From the NCBI GenBank assembly GCA_034434235.1, contig DAOTZV010000096.1, forward strand, positions 1 through 52,608: a stretch of DNA of 52,608 nucleotides, given 5' to 3'. This stretch comes from CAKZKT01 sp034434235 (GTDB lineage Bacteria; Chloroflexota; Anaerolineae; CG2-30-64-16). The notes below the pieces were generated by a model. It made no database searches, was not told the DNA's origin, and saw only the letters and a program-made list of their open reading frames with translations. Below, one piece after another: positions 34,258 through 42,866 of the stretch (position 1 is the first letter of the stretch; each line of letters starts with the position of its first letter). Made by a program: the position numbers and the translations under genes.

Positions 34258-34463
34258 AACGCGCCAGACGCCTGAGGGGGCATCTGGCCATAGGCATCAA
34301 GCTAAGCTTTGAAACAGCTTCCAGCCGGTCTGCGACCGGCGTCGTCGGCCTGAACATGTCGTCGCAGGCGGCCAGACGGGGGTCGCAGACCCCCTGCGAG
34401 CGAAAGGTGGCGCAAGACGCCATCTTCCTGTTAGCTTGATGCCTATGGGCATCTGGCGCGTTC
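34258..34463. repeat. Two-hairpin dispersed element, copy 4 (full length, subtype II, 206 bp)
   Basis: Terminal inverted repeats GAACGCGCCAGA (34258-34269) and TCTGGCGCGTTC (34452-34463) match 12/12. An inner pair, ATAGGCATCAAGCTAA (34290-34305) and TTAGCTTGATGCCTAT (34431-34446), matches 16/16. The core carries hairpin A (GCCGGTC, TGC, GACCGGC, 34324-34340) and hairpin B (GGGGGTC, GCA, GACCCCC, 34378-34394). It fills the whole gap between the convergent CarH-like and cytochrome genes. No ORF is inside. Confidence 0.9.
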
Positions 34464-34475
34464 CGTTCCGCTTTT

Positions 34476-36230
34476 TTAGCTCTTCGGCTTATGACATAAC
34501 TGGCATTGTTCCACGGTCCGGCCGGCGTGATCCCTGGGCGCGGCCTTTACGCCTGTTTCGGGGTTGTGACAGAGCAGGCAATCGTCGCGACCGGCCAGCT
34601 CGTGCGGGATCGCCTTCGGCTCGCCGGCCGGTTTGACGCCGGCCGCGGGTGCGGCGGCCGACGCGGTGGGAGTGGCGGTCGCGACCGGCGTGGCCGTCGG
34701 CGCCGGGGTCGGCGTCGGCACGGCCGTTTCTTGCAGCGTCGGCTTGTGACACTGCGTGCACATGTCGGCCTTGAAGCTGGCGTGGTTCTCCGGATAGGGC
34801 CTCACCTTCCCCACGGCGTGACAGAGCAGGCAATCGGTGCGCTGGCCGATGGGGTGCGGAATAGCGTTCGGCGCGCCTTTGCCGGGCACCTTGGGCGGCG
34901 CGCTAAGCTCGCGCACCTTGGGCGCATCCAGGCCGGCGAAGACCCACTTCGTGTCGTGGCACGCGCTGTTGGCGCAGAAGCTGCTGTTGTCTTTGCCGCC
35001 GGGGTTGTCCACCGTGTGGCATTGAGCGCACGTGGCGTCAAACTGATAGCGATGTTGGGCGAGCCAGGTGGTGCTCTTGTGCGAGTCCGGCTCGCTGGCC
35101 CTGGAGATCTCGACGGCCGGCAGCGGCTTGCCCGGCAACGCGACTTGCGGGATGCTGTGGCAGATGTTGCACTCCAACCGGATGGCCTGGTTGTCCTTGC
35201 TCAGGTGCTTGCCGTCGTGGCAGCGGAAGCAGCCGGGGAAGTCCTTGTGGCCGATGTTGTTGGTGTGCGTTTGCCAGTCCACCCCCATGAAGGGGAACTG
35301 CGTCTGGTTGAAGATGCTCTGAAGGCCCGCCACGGCTTTCTGGACGTCGGCCTGCCGGCTCTCGTACAGGCTGGCGTAGTTGGTCTTGTAGAAATCCTCC
35401 ACCCCTGCGATGGCCGCCGCGGCTTCGGCCTCGGTCGCGTATTTCCTCTCCAGCACTTTGACGCCTTCCCGCTTGATGTAGGGCAGGTCGGCCGGGATCT
35501 GGCCGAGCGCCAGGGCCTGGTCGAGCGCGTCATCGGGCCGGCGAAAGTTGTGGCTGGCGCGGTTGTGGCCATCCAGGCAATCCATCTTGCGCTTCTCGGC
35601 CCGCGCGATCGCCTCGGCCGTCAGGGTCGAGTCGGTCGAGATGTATTCGGTCGTCACGCCGCCAAAGGTCGCCTGCACCCACGGGATGTTCTGGCGCTTC
35701 TCATCGGTGGCGATGTAATAGACGGGGTTCTCGATGTGCCAGTGGATGCCGCGGCCCAATCCGGCTTCCGTCGGCCCGCCGCCGGTGTTGATCACCAGTG
35801 TGGTCTGGGTGAGGCTGTTCTTCTCGTCCTGGGCGTAGTCAGGGATGGTCACCAGGCGGTCCTCGTAGAACTTCTGCGGCCAGTGACACTGTTCGCAGAC
35901 GACCTCGACGGGACGCAGGCTGGTGATCGGCGACTTGATCGGCCGCTCATATCGGTTGAGCGGATATACCCACAGATAGTGGGCGCTGCGCACCTTCGCC
36001 TCGAACGCCGGATAGGCGCCCGGCCCGATGTGGCAGACGCCGCAGTTCGTCCTGGCGTGCGGCGAGTTCTGATAGGCGGTATGTTCGGGTGTCATCACGT
36101 GACACAGCGAACAGAACTCCGTGGACTCTGCGTACTCCATCAACGAGACGGAGCCCATGAAGAAGAGCCAGGCGACGAAGAGCGCGATCACAGCAAACCA
36201 CAGAGCGCGCCATCTGCTCTTTCGAGCCAA
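34476..36230 (-). CDS. Membrane-anchored multiheme cytochrome c
   Basis: About 585 residues. A single N-terminal membrane helix (WFAVIALFVAWLFFMGSVSL) is followed by an extracytoplasmic part with ten canonical CxxCH heme sites: CSLCH, CGVCH, CEQCH, CFRCH, CNICH, CAQCH, CLLCH twice, CTQCH and CQLCH. There is one CX4CH (CANSACH). One site in the DCLDGHNR context has lost its second cysteine. A Thr/Pro/Ala linker precedes the last two hemes. The N-terminal part resembles NapC/NirT-type quinol-linked cytochromes. The start is uncertain. TTG 36230 is in frame. ATG 36250, with GGGAGGG upstream, fits better as a start but is out of frame by one base. A good promoter lies at 36382-36409. Confidence 0.85.
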   Translation of the reverse strand: MARKSRWRALWFAVIALFVAWLFFMGSVSLMEYAESTEFCSLCHVMTPEHTAYQNSPHARTNCGVCHIGPGAYPAFEAKVRSAHYLWVYPLNRYERPIKSPITSLRPVEVVCEQCHWPQKFYEDRLVTIPDYAQDEKNSLTQTTLVINTGGGPTEAGLGRGIHWHIENPVYYIATDEKRQNIPWVQATFGGVTTEYISTDSTLTAEAIARAEKRKMDCLDGHNRASHNFRRPDDALDQALALGQIPADLPYIKREGVKVLERKYATEAEAAAAIAGVEDFYKTNYASLYESRQADVQKAVAGLQSIFNQTQFPFMGVDWQTHTNNIGHKDFPGCFRCHDGKHLSKDNQAIRLECNICHSIPQVALPGKPLPAVEISRASEPDSHKSTTWLAQHRYQFDATCAQCHTVDNPGGKDNSSFCANSACHDTKWVFAGLDAPKVRELSAPPKVPGKGAPNAIPHPIGQRTDCLLCHAVGKVRPYPENHASFKADMCTQCHKPTLQETAVPTPTPAPTATPVATATPTASAAAPAAGVKPAGEPKAIPHELAGRDDCLLCHNPETGVKAAPRDHAGRTVEQCQLCHKPKS

Positions 36231-36381
36231 TGATAGAGGCGTTTCAACATGATCCCTCCCGAAAAGGTGATGAGACGCGCCCGACCGGCGTAGAAGGCTG
36301 GGCGCTTCAATCGGGCAATAGCCCGACCTCGTCCGCTCCACAGCAAAGAACACGCAGGCCGGACTTTGTAATCAAGATCAC

Positions 36382-36409
36382 ATTATGATCCTTTTCGGTA
36401 GGATGTCAA
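36382..36409 (-). promoter_or_regulatory. Promoter of the multiheme cytochrome gene
   Basis: On the minus strand, a perfect -35 TTGACA (36409-36404), 16-bp spacer and -10 CATAAT (36387-36382). The predicted leader is about 120-140 bases and contains a small hairpin (TCGGGC/GCCCGA near 36311-36326). Confidence 0.75.
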
Positions 36410-36518
36410 TTTTCGGAGAGGAACAGAACAGAGCGGCGCTTCCAGGGTATGAGCCGCAGGGGACTGACGGAAGGAGACAGCTCGTTCGGCGATCTTGCGG
36501 ATCATGCCGGCGAAAATC

Positions 36519-36558
36519 GCCGGGGGCCGATCGGCAAGATCGGCGATCGGCCCCCGGC
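36519..36558 (-). terminator. metG terminator hairpin
   Basis: GCCGGGGGCCGATCG (36519-36533) pairs perfectly with CGATCGGCCCCCGGC (36544-36558) around a 10-nt loop, directly downstream of the metG stop. On the minus strand it is followed by a short GATTTTCG. The remaining 36410-36518 stretch shows no gene. Confidence 0.8.
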
Positions 36559-36569
36559 GCGCCTGACGC

Positions 36570-38330
36570 TTACGCGCCGCGCGTCATTCGTTCGATTTCT
36601 TCATCCACGATGCTCTCGTCCAGCTTGCGGAAGAGGGGCGCCGGCTCGCGCAGCTTCTGGCCGGGCGCCAGCTCGCTGATCGCCCAGCGGCCGGTGGCGC
36701 CGGTCGGATCGTAGCGCAGCGCCAGATGCCGGCGCGACTGCTCCTGGATCACCTCGGTGTACTGCCGGCCGAACAGCTCGCCGTCGTAGCCCAGATAGTG
36801 GTGCAGGCGCTGACAGGTGAACGGCAGGAAGGGCGCCAGCATCGTCTTCAAGGTGTCGATCACGCGCAGCGCCACGAACACCGAGGTGGCCGCGGCGACC
36901 GGATCGGCCTTGATCTGTTTCCACGGCTCCTTCAGGTTCAGGTAGCGGTTGGCCTCGTGCGCCAATCCCATGGCGGTCTCCAGCGCCTGCTTCAGCTTCA
37001 CCGCCTCCAGCAGGGCCGTGACCCGCTCGAAGGTGGGCGCGATCTGGGCGAGCAGCGCCTGATCCGCATCGTCGAACGGCCCCGGCTGCGGCACCGCGGC
37101 AGCAAAGCGCTTGAACGCAAAGCCCAACACCCGGTTCGCCAGGTTGCCCCAGGTGGCCACCAGCTCTTCATTGTTGCGGCGCAGGAAGTCCTCCCAGGTG
37201 AAGTTGACGTCCTGGGTCTCCGGGAAGTTGGCCGCCAGCGCATAGCGCCACGGGTCGGGATCGTAGCGGTCCAACACGTCGTTCATCAGGATCATCCAGC
37301 GTCGGCTCTTGCTCAGCTTGCGGCCCTCGACGTTCAGATACTCGTTCGAGGGCACGTCGTAGGGCAGGTTCAACCCCTGGCCGTAGCCGAGCAGCATGGC
37401 CGGCCAGATGATCGCATGGAACTCGATGTTGTCCTTGCCGATGAAATAGTAGGCGCGGCACGCTGGATCGGTCCACCACGACCGCCAGGCATCGGCCGCG
37501 CCGGTCAACGCGGCCCACTCCTTCGTCGCCGACAGGTAGCCGATCACCGCGTCGTACCAGACGTAGATGCGCTTGTCCTCGAAGCCCGGCACGGGAATCG
37601 TCACGCCCCACTGGATGTCGCGCGTGATCGGCCGGCCGCGCAGCTCGCGGCTTTCCAGCCGGGCGCGCGCCTGGTTGATCACGTTGGGCCGCCAGTGCTC
37701 CTTCTTGCCGTCGTTGATCCAGGCCAGGAGCGGGTCGTTCAGCTTGCCCAGGTCCAGGAAGAAGTGTTGCGTCGTGCGGATCTCGATGTGCGACCCGCCG
37801 CAATACTTGCAGCGCGGCCGGATCAGCGCGATCGCGTCATAGGTCCGGCCGCAGTTGTCGCACTGATCCCCCCGCGCGCCGTCGTAGCCGCAATACGGAC
37901 AGACGCCCTCCACATAGCGATCGGCCAGCCACTTGGCGCAGTCCACGCAATAGAGCTGCTGCATGGTGTCCAGGTAGATGTAGCCGTTCGCCAGGTGCGT
38001 CTTGAACATGTCCTGGGTCACCGCCCAATGGTTTTCGGTATCGGTCTCCGTGAACAGATCGTAGCTGATCCCCAGTCGCTGATACATGTGCACGATGCGC
38101 GGATGGTAGCGGTCCACGATCTCGCGCGGGGTGACGCCTTCCTCCTCCGCGCGCACGGTGATCGGCGTGCCGTGCGTGTCGGATCCCGACAGCATCAACA
38201 CGTCGTTCCCACGCAGGCGGTGGTAGCGGGCGAAGATGTCGGGCGGCAGGTACGCGCCGGCGATGTGGCCGATGTGCAACTCGCCGTTGCAGTAGGGCCA
38301 GGCGGTGAAGACCAGGATTTTCTCGGGCAT
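36570..38330 (-). CDS. metG: Methionyl-tRNA synthetase
   Basis: A 586-residue class I synthetase charging tRNA-Met. The HIGH box is HIGH at residues 19-22 (NGELHIGHIAGAY). The zinc knuckle contains four Cys pairs (CVDC, CPYC, CDNC, CKYC), so it is the two-knuckle type. KLSKS represents the KMSKS loop. The anticodon-binding helical domain ends the protein, and there is no C-terminal Trbp111 dimerisation domain. The start at 38330 has GGAGG upstream and removes five residues of a longer reading. Its leader contains a full dispersed two-hairpin element if transcription begins upstream of it. Confidence 0.96.
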   Translation of the reverse strand: MPEKILVFTAWPYCNGELHIGHIAGAYLPPDIFARYHRLRGNDVLMLSGSDTHGTPITVRAEEEGVTPREIVDRYHPRIVHMYQRLGISYDLFTETDTENHWAVTQDMFKTHLANGYIYLDTMQQLYCVDCAKWLADRYVEGVCPYCGYDGARGDQCDNCGRTYDAIALIRPRCKYCGGSHIEIRTTQHFFLDLGKLNDPLLAWINDGKKEHWRPNVINQARARLESRELRGRPITRDIQWGVTIPVPGFEDKRIYVWYDAVIGYLSATKEWAALTGAADAWRSWWTDPACRAYYFIGKDNIEFHAIIWPAMLLGYGQGLNLPYDVPSNEYLNVEGRKLSKSRRWMILMNDVLDRYDPDPWRYALAANFPETQDVNFTWEDFLRRNNEELVATWGNLANRVLGFAFKRFAAAVPQPGPFDDADQALLAQIAPTFERVTALLEAVKLKQALETAMGLAHEANRYLNLKEPWKQIKADPVAAATSVFVALRVIDTLKTMLAPFLPFTCQRLHHYLGYDGELFGRQYTEVIQEQSRRHLALRYDPTGATGRWAISELAPGQKLREPAPLFRKLDESIVDEEIERMTRGA

Positions 38331-38380
38331 AAGCGCCTCCAACAAAAAATCATGCTATCTTGGCGACCTGTACACGCGTC

Positions 38381-38512
38381 ATAGACAGGAGTTACGCACT
38401 TCTTGCTCACAGGGGGTCTGCGACTCCCGTCTGGCCGTCCAAGACGGCGCTTTCAAACCGATGACGCCGGTCGCAGACCGGCTGGAAGCCTTTACTGCGT
38501 AAGTTCTGTCAT
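38381..38512. repeat. Two-hairpin dispersed element, copy 5 (full length, subtype I)
   Basis: Terminal inverted repeats are GACAGGAGTTACGCA (38384-38398) and TGCGTAAGTTCTGTC (38496-38510), 13/15 matching. Hairpin B (GGGGGTC, TGC, GACTCCC) and hairpin A (GCCGGTC, GCA, GACCGGC, 38466-38482) lie inside. The element is in opposite orientation to copy 3 and aligns with its reverse complement throughout. It lies upstream of metG. The rest of the 270-bp gap has a minus-strand TACAAT near 38530 that may be the metG -10. Confidence 0.88.
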
Positions 38513-38603
38513 AAACAGGAACGCGCTTTATTGTATCACAAGGGGATGAAGAAGGGAAACGCGGCGCGCAGGAGTACCGATGCGTGCATGGCGCCGCGGC
38601 CGC

Positions 38604-39263
38604 TCAGACCAGTCCCAGCTCGCGAGCGCGCAGGGCCGCCTGCGTCCGGTCGCGCGCGCCGATCTTGCCCAGGATCACGGTCACGTAGTTCTTGACGGTG
38701 CCCTCGGCCAGCGCCAGCCGGTCGGCGATCTCCCGGTTGGTGAGGCCGGCCGCGACCAGCGCCAGGATCTCCCGCTCGCGCTCGGAGAGCGGCTCGGGCA
38801 GATGCCCGGCGGCCGGCCGGGCCGGCGCGGCGAGCCGGGCGAATTCGGCCACGACGCGCGCGGCCACCGACGGCTGAATGAGCGCGCCGCCGGCCGCTAC
38901 GGTGCGCACCGCCTGCGCCAGGTCGTGGCCCGAGATGTCCTTGAGCAGATAGCCCAGCGCGCCGGCGCGCAGCCCATCGAAGACGTAGGCGTCCTCGTCG
39001 AACGTGGTCAAGATGAGGATGCGCGCCTCGGGCCAGCGCTGACGGATCCGCCGCGTCGCCTCGACGCCGTCCATGCCGGGCATGCGGATGTCCATCAACA
39101 CCACGTCGGGCGTCAACCGGGCATACTCGGCCAGCGCGGCCGCGCCGTCGGTCGCCTCGCCGACGACCTGCAGGTCGGGCTCCAGCTCCAGCAACATGCG
39201 CAGCCCCTCGCGCATCAGGCGCTGGTCGTCCACGAGCAGGATGCGAATCGGAGCGGCGCTCAT
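38604..39263 (-). CDS. LuxR/NarL-type response regulator
   Basis: A 219-residue two-domain regulator. The receiver domain has the acidic pocket VDDQ (residues 11-14), phosphoacceptor Asp58 in VVLMDIRMPGMDG, and the conserved Thr and Lys (LTTF, GYLLKD). The C-terminal LuxR helix-turn-helix is LSEREREILALVAAGLTNRE followed by IADRLALAEGTVKNYV. The start at 39263 has GGAGG upstream. It lies 7 bases after the histidine-kinase stop and is the last gene of a five-gene minus-strand operon with an ABC-2 exporter. This arrangement is typical of cell-envelope or antimicrobial stress sensing systems. Confidence 0.95.
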   Translation of the reverse strand: MSAAPIRILLVDDQRLMREGLRMLLELEPDLQVVGEATDGAAALAEYARLTPDVVLMDIRMPGMDGVEATRRIRQRWPEARILILTTFDEDAYVFDGLRAGALGYLLKDISGHDLAQAVRTVAAGGALIQPSVAARVVAEFARLAAPARPAAGHLPEPLSEREREILALVAAGLTNREIADRLALAEGTVKNYVTVILGKIGARDRTQAALRARELGLV

Positions 39264-39270
39264 CGCTGCG

Positions 39271-40527
39271 TCACCTCCGCTCGAGCGTTGCTTTTTGCGT
39301 CTCGGACTCGGCCGACATCCCGGCCGCGGCCGGCCGCAGCGGCAGCCGGCAATGGAGCTGCGCGCCGCCGCCCGGCCGCTCGTCGAGATGCAGCTCGCCG
39401 CCGAGCCGCGCCACCCGCTCCTGGAGGCCATGCAACCCGAAGCCGACCCGTTCGCCCACGCCGGCCAGGCCGACCCCGTCGTCGCTCACCACCAGGGTCG
39501 CGTGGCCGTCGCCGACCGTGAACGTGAGCCACGCCTGCCGCGCGTGCGCGTGCTTCTGGATGTTGGTGAGCGCCTCCTGCGCGGCCCGATAGAACGTCAG
39601 CCGATGTTCGACGGTCAGGCCGGCCGGTTCGGCCGCCAGCGCCAGGTGCACGGGCATCTGACACGCCTCCTGGAACCGTTGCGCCAGCCAGGCCAGCGAC
39701 TGCTCCAGCGGCAGCTCGGCTTCCAACGGCATCCGCAGGGTGGCGACCGTCCCGCGCAGGTCGGCCAGCGCGCCGCGCAGCTCCTCGCGTACCGTGCCGA
39801 TGATGCGCTCCGTGCGCTGCGGATCGTGCGGCAGGAAGCGCTGCGCGGCCTCCAGTTGCACCACCGACATGGTCAGGGCGTGGCCCAGGGTATCGTGCAT
39901 CTCGCGCGCCAGCCGATTGCGCTCCTCGGCCACCGCCAGCTCCTGCACCTGCACGGCATATTCCTGCAACTGCCGGTGGGCCGTGCGCAGCTCGGCCAGC
40001 AGCGCTTCGCTGCGCCGTTGCGCGGCCTCGGCGCGCGCCAGCGCCAGGCCGAACGCGCCGAAGAAATAGTAGCCGCCGCCGTACACCAGGCCGTACAACA
40101 CGCCGACGGAGAACCCCTCGCTGATCACGAACAGCGCCATGGTGAGCAACGCCAGCCCGCCGATCCACAGAAGCCCCCCGCGCACGGACAGGAGCTGCAC
40201 CGCCTCGACGCTGAGCACGAAATAGAGGATCAGCAGGGTGCCCCAGCCGGGATCCAGCAGCATGGCGACCAACACCAGCAGCGTCTGGCCGGCCAGGAAG
40301 AGCACCGCGCCGGCCGAATCGCGCTTCAGCCGCGGCAAGAGGAGCGTCAGCGCGCCGAACGCGAGCAGCAGCCCGGCGGTCGGCCAGAAGATCGGCCGGC
40401 CGAAGCGCGACACCAGCTCGGCCGCGGTCACGCTGGCCCAGGCCAGAAAGGCCGCGGCGACCAGCATCAGCTCTTGGGCGCCGCCGAAGTAGCGCTCGAT
40501 GCGTTCCGAAAGACGATGCGTGTCCAT
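39271..40527 (-). CDS. Membrane sensor histidine kinase (HisKA_3 type)
   Basis: A 418-residue kinase. It has about five N-terminal membrane helices (residues 18-160) with very short connecting loops. A coiled linker follows, then the dimerisation box with His211 in NRLAREMHDTLGHALTM. The ATPase domain shows VVSDDGVGLAG and GFGLHGLQERVARLGG. The lack of an extracellular sensing domain suggests intramembrane sensing, as in LiaS/DesK-type kinases. It lies just downstream of the ABC permease gene, with a possible internal -10 TATAAT at 40548-40543 (minus strand). Its cognate regulator follows directly. Confidence 0.94.
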   Translation of the reverse strand: MDTHRLSERIERYFGGAQELMLVAAAFLAWASVTAAELVSRFGRPIFWPTAGLLLAFGALTLLLPRLKRDSAGAVLFLAGQTLLVLVAMLLDPGWGTLLILYFVLSVEAVQLLSVRGGLLWIGGLALLTMALFVISEGFSVGVLYGLVYGGGYYFFGAFGLALARAEAAQRRSEALLAELRTAHRQLQEYAVQVQELAVAEERNRLAREMHDTLGHALTMSVVQLEAAQRFLPHDPQRTERIIGTVREELRGALADLRGTVATLRMPLEAELPLEQSLAWLAQRFQEACQMPVHLALAAEPAGLTVEHRLTFYRAAQEALTNIQKHAHARQAWLTFTVGDGHATLVVSDDGVGLAGVGERVGFGLHGLQERVARLGGELHLDERPGGGAQLHCRLPLRPAAAGMSAESETQKATLERR

Positions 40528-40550
40528 GGGCCACCGGCCGACATTATACC

Positions 40551-41822
40551 TCATTCGAATCGGAAGCGCCACACGCCGATGGCGAAGAACGCCAGCGCGA
40601 AGAGGCCCAACACGCCCACCTTCGGCAGGACTTCGGCCAGGCCATAGCCGCGCACGAAGAGATCCTGGAACGCGTCCAGCGCCCACGCGTGCGGGGTGAT
40701 CAGCCCGGCGGTCCGCAGCCATTCGGGCATGGTGAAGCGAGGCACGAAGCAGCCGCCCAGGGCCGACATGGTCAGGAGGAGCAGCGTCGTCAGGCCGCCG
40801 ATCTGCGCTTCGGTGCGCGCCAGGCCGGCGACCAAGACACCCAGCCCGGTGGCGGCGGCCGCGGCCGCCAGGCACACGACGATCAGCCCGGCCGGCGAGT
40901 CGCCGAGCTTCATGCCGAAGAGCAGGCTGGAAGCGCCGAACATCACCGCCAGTTGCGCCAGGTTGATGAGGTAGTACGGCGCCAGCTTGCCGAAGAGCAT
41001 CACCCCGCGGGGCAGCGGCGCGGCCAACAGCCGACGGAAGGTGCCGTCGCGACGCTCGACCAGCACAGCCCCGGCCAGCGCGCTGACGATCCAGAAGATG
41101 CCGTAGATGGTATAGCCGGGCACGTTCTGCTGGTAGGTATCGGGGAACTGGCGGATGGGCATGGCCGACGGCGCCGCCCGTTCCAGCGCGACCGGAAGCC
41201 GGCCCTGGGCGCCTCCCAGGAAGCCGTCGGCGAGGGCCAGCCCGGCCCGATCGCGAAATTGCTGCTGGCGTTCGCGGGGCGTATCGGGCGCGATGGCCTG
41301 GAACAGGTAATCCAGGCCCCGGGGGGCCAGCGCGGTCAACGCGTTGCGCTCGATCAGTCCCTGCACGGTGCCCTGGATCGGCGCGATGACCTGGCCGGGC
41401 GTGGCCGGGTCGGCGATCAGGCGGACGGTCGTGGTGGCCACATCGGCCGCGTCGAGCGCGTTTTCCAGCGCGGCCGAGAAATCGGCAGGGAAGTGGAGCA
41501 CCAGGTTGCGCTTGCCCGCGACGATCAGCGCCTCGGCCCGCGCCAGGTCGAGCGGTTGGCCTTCCCAGGTCGTCTCCACCGTGAAGCCGGCGGTTTCCCC
41601 CAGTTGGCGCACCACGGCCGCGGCCACCTGGCCGGCGTCCTCGTTGACGACCAGGATGGGGATCGGCTGGTCTTCGGGCGCGCGGAACATGCCGGACATG
41701 GCGGTGCTCATCACGACGATGAACATGAACGGTTGCAGGAAGATCAACGCCACCGCGCCGAGATCCTTGAAGAAGATCTTGAGTTCTTTCCAGGTCAGGG
41801 CAAAGATTTGATTCAACATCAT
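40551..41822 (-). CDS. ABC-2 type transporter permease
   Basis: A 423-residue permease with the classical ABC-2 layout. The first helix comes after a short amphipathic N-terminus (LGAVALIFLQPFMFIVVM). A roughly 180-residue extracytoplasmic domain follows, then five C-terminal helices (IYGIFWIVSALAGAVLVERR, AGLIVVCLAAAAAATGLGVL, LTTLLLLTMSALGGCFVPRF and others). Two adjacent ATG codons at 41822 and 41819 could start it; GGAG lies just upstream. It would form an exporter with the preceding ATPase. Drug, lipid or peptide export is typical, but the substrate cannot be read from sequence. Confidence 0.92.
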   Translation of the reverse strand: MMLNQIFALTWKELKIFFKDLGAVALIFLQPFMFIVVMSTAMSGMFRAPEDQPIPILVVNEDAGQVAAAVVRQLGETAGFTVETTWEGQPLDLARAEALIVAGKRNLVLHFPADFSAALENALDAADVATTTVRLIADPATPGQVIAPIQGTVQGLIERNALTALAPRGLDYLFQAIAPDTPRERQQQFRDRAGLALADGFLGGAQGRLPVALERAAPSAMPIRQFPDTYQQNVPGYTIYGIFWIVSALAGAVLVERRDGTFRRLLAAPLPRGVMLFGKLAPYYLINLAQLAVMFGASSLLFGMKLGDSPAGLIVVCLAAAAAATGLGVLVAGLARTEAQIGGLTTLLLLTMSALGGCFVPRFTMPEWLRTAGLITPHAWALDAFQDLFVRGYGLAEVLPKVGVLGLFALAFFAIGVWRFRFE

Positions 41823-41846
41823 CGTGCTCCAGCGATGCGATCTTGT

Positions 41847-42788
41847 TCAGTCGCGCAGGCGCTTCCCGGTCAGGTGCAGGAACACCGTCTCCAGGTTCGC
41901 TTCCAGGATCTCCAGCGACGTGATCCGCACGTCGAGCCGGTTGGTCAGGTCGAGCAGCTCCAGCAGCGCCTCCTGCGGCCGCAGCGCCTCGATGTGCAAC
42001 AGGCCATCGCGGCGGGTGACCTGCTTGACGGCCGCGACGCGGCCGATCTGGCCGGCGACCTGCTCCAGGTGCCCGGCGGGCAGTCCGACGCGGATCAGGC
42101 CCTCGCCCAGGCTGCGGATCAACGCGGCAGGGGTGTCCAGGGCGATGATCCGGCCCCCGTCCATGATGGCAACGCGCTGACAGAGGCGCTCGGCCTCCTC
42201 CATGTAGTGCGTCGTGTAGATCACGGTCATGCCGGCCCGGTTGAGCGCGAGGACGCTCTCGAAGATGGCGTTGCGGCTCTGCGGATCCACGCCCACCGTC
42301 GGCTCGTCCAGGAAGAGCACCTCCGGTTCGTGCAGCAGCCCGGCCGCCAGGTTGATCCGGCGCTTCATGCCGCCCGAATAGGTCTGGATCGCGTCGTCGG
42401 CCCGGTCGGCCAGGCCGACGATCTGCAATACGGCTTCCACGCGCTCGCGCAGGCGCCGGCCGGTCAGGCCGTAGATGCGGCCGAAGAACGCCAGGTTGTC
42501 GCGGGCCGAGAGGGTGGGATAGAGCGCCAGGTCTTGCGGAACCAGCCCCACCCGCGCCTTGACCGCCTGGGCCGCGTGCGCCAGATCGCGGCCGGCCACC
42601 ACGATCCGGCCTTGCGTCGGCGGGATCAGGCCGGTCAACAGCGAGATAAGGGTGGTCTTGCCGGCGCCGTTGGGCCCCAGCAGGCCGAACAGCTCTCCGC
42701 GCGCGATGGTCAGCGAGACGCCGCGCACGGCCTGGATGCGACCGTAGGACTTGTGCAGGTCATCGGCGATGAGGATGGGATCGGACAT
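41847..42788 (-). CDS. ABC-2 transporter ATP-binding protein
   Basis: A 313-residue ATPase of the DrrA/CcmA-like group. Walker A is GPNGAGKTT, the Q-loop region is GLVPQDLALYPTLSARDNLAFF, the signature is YSGGMKRRINLAAGLLHEP, Walker B is VLFLDEPTVGVDPQSR, and the H-loop is YTTHYMEEAERLC. A C-terminal regulatory extension of about 80 residues follows. The start at 42788 has AAGGATG upstream; an in-frame extension over a palindromic repeat is rejected. It is 24 bases from the permease gene and belongs to the exporter/two-component operon. Confidence 0.95.
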   Translation of the reverse strand: MSDPILIADDLHKSYGRIQAVRGVSLTIARGELFGLLGPNGAGKTTLISLLTGLIPPTQGRIVVAGRDLAHAAQAVKARVGLVPQDLALYPTLSARDNLAFFGRIYGLTGRRLRERVEAVLQIVGLADRADDAIQTYSGGMKRRINLAAGLLHEPEVLFLDEPTVGVDPQSRNAIFESVLALNRAGMTVIYTTHYMEEAERLCQRVAIMDGGRIIALDTPAALIRSLGEGLIRVGLPAGHLEQVAGQIGRVAAVKQVTRRDGLLHIEALRPQEALLELLDLTNRLDVRITSLEILEANLETVFLHLTGKRLRD

Positions 42789-42814
42789 GGGATGACATCC
42801 TTTCGCGCCCGCCC

Positions 42815-42847
42815 ACGTGCCCGGCGCCTTCCAGGTGCCAGACACGT
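42815..42847. repeat. Palindromic repeat family B, copy 3 (diverged)
   Basis: ACGTGCCCGGCGCCT (42815-42829) and AGGTGCCAGACACGT (42833-42847) form a stem with four mismatches, mostly G-U compatible. It separates the small membrane protein gene from the ABC ATPase gene within one operon. Confidence 0.65.
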
Positions 42848-42866
42848 TCACCGGGTGCGCCGCGGC

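Noticed and set aside
38331..38603. T-box riboswitch upstream of metG
   Set aside because: The gap holds the dispersed two-hairpin element. No T-box consensus (TGGNACCGCG-like) or specifier-loop architecture is visible.
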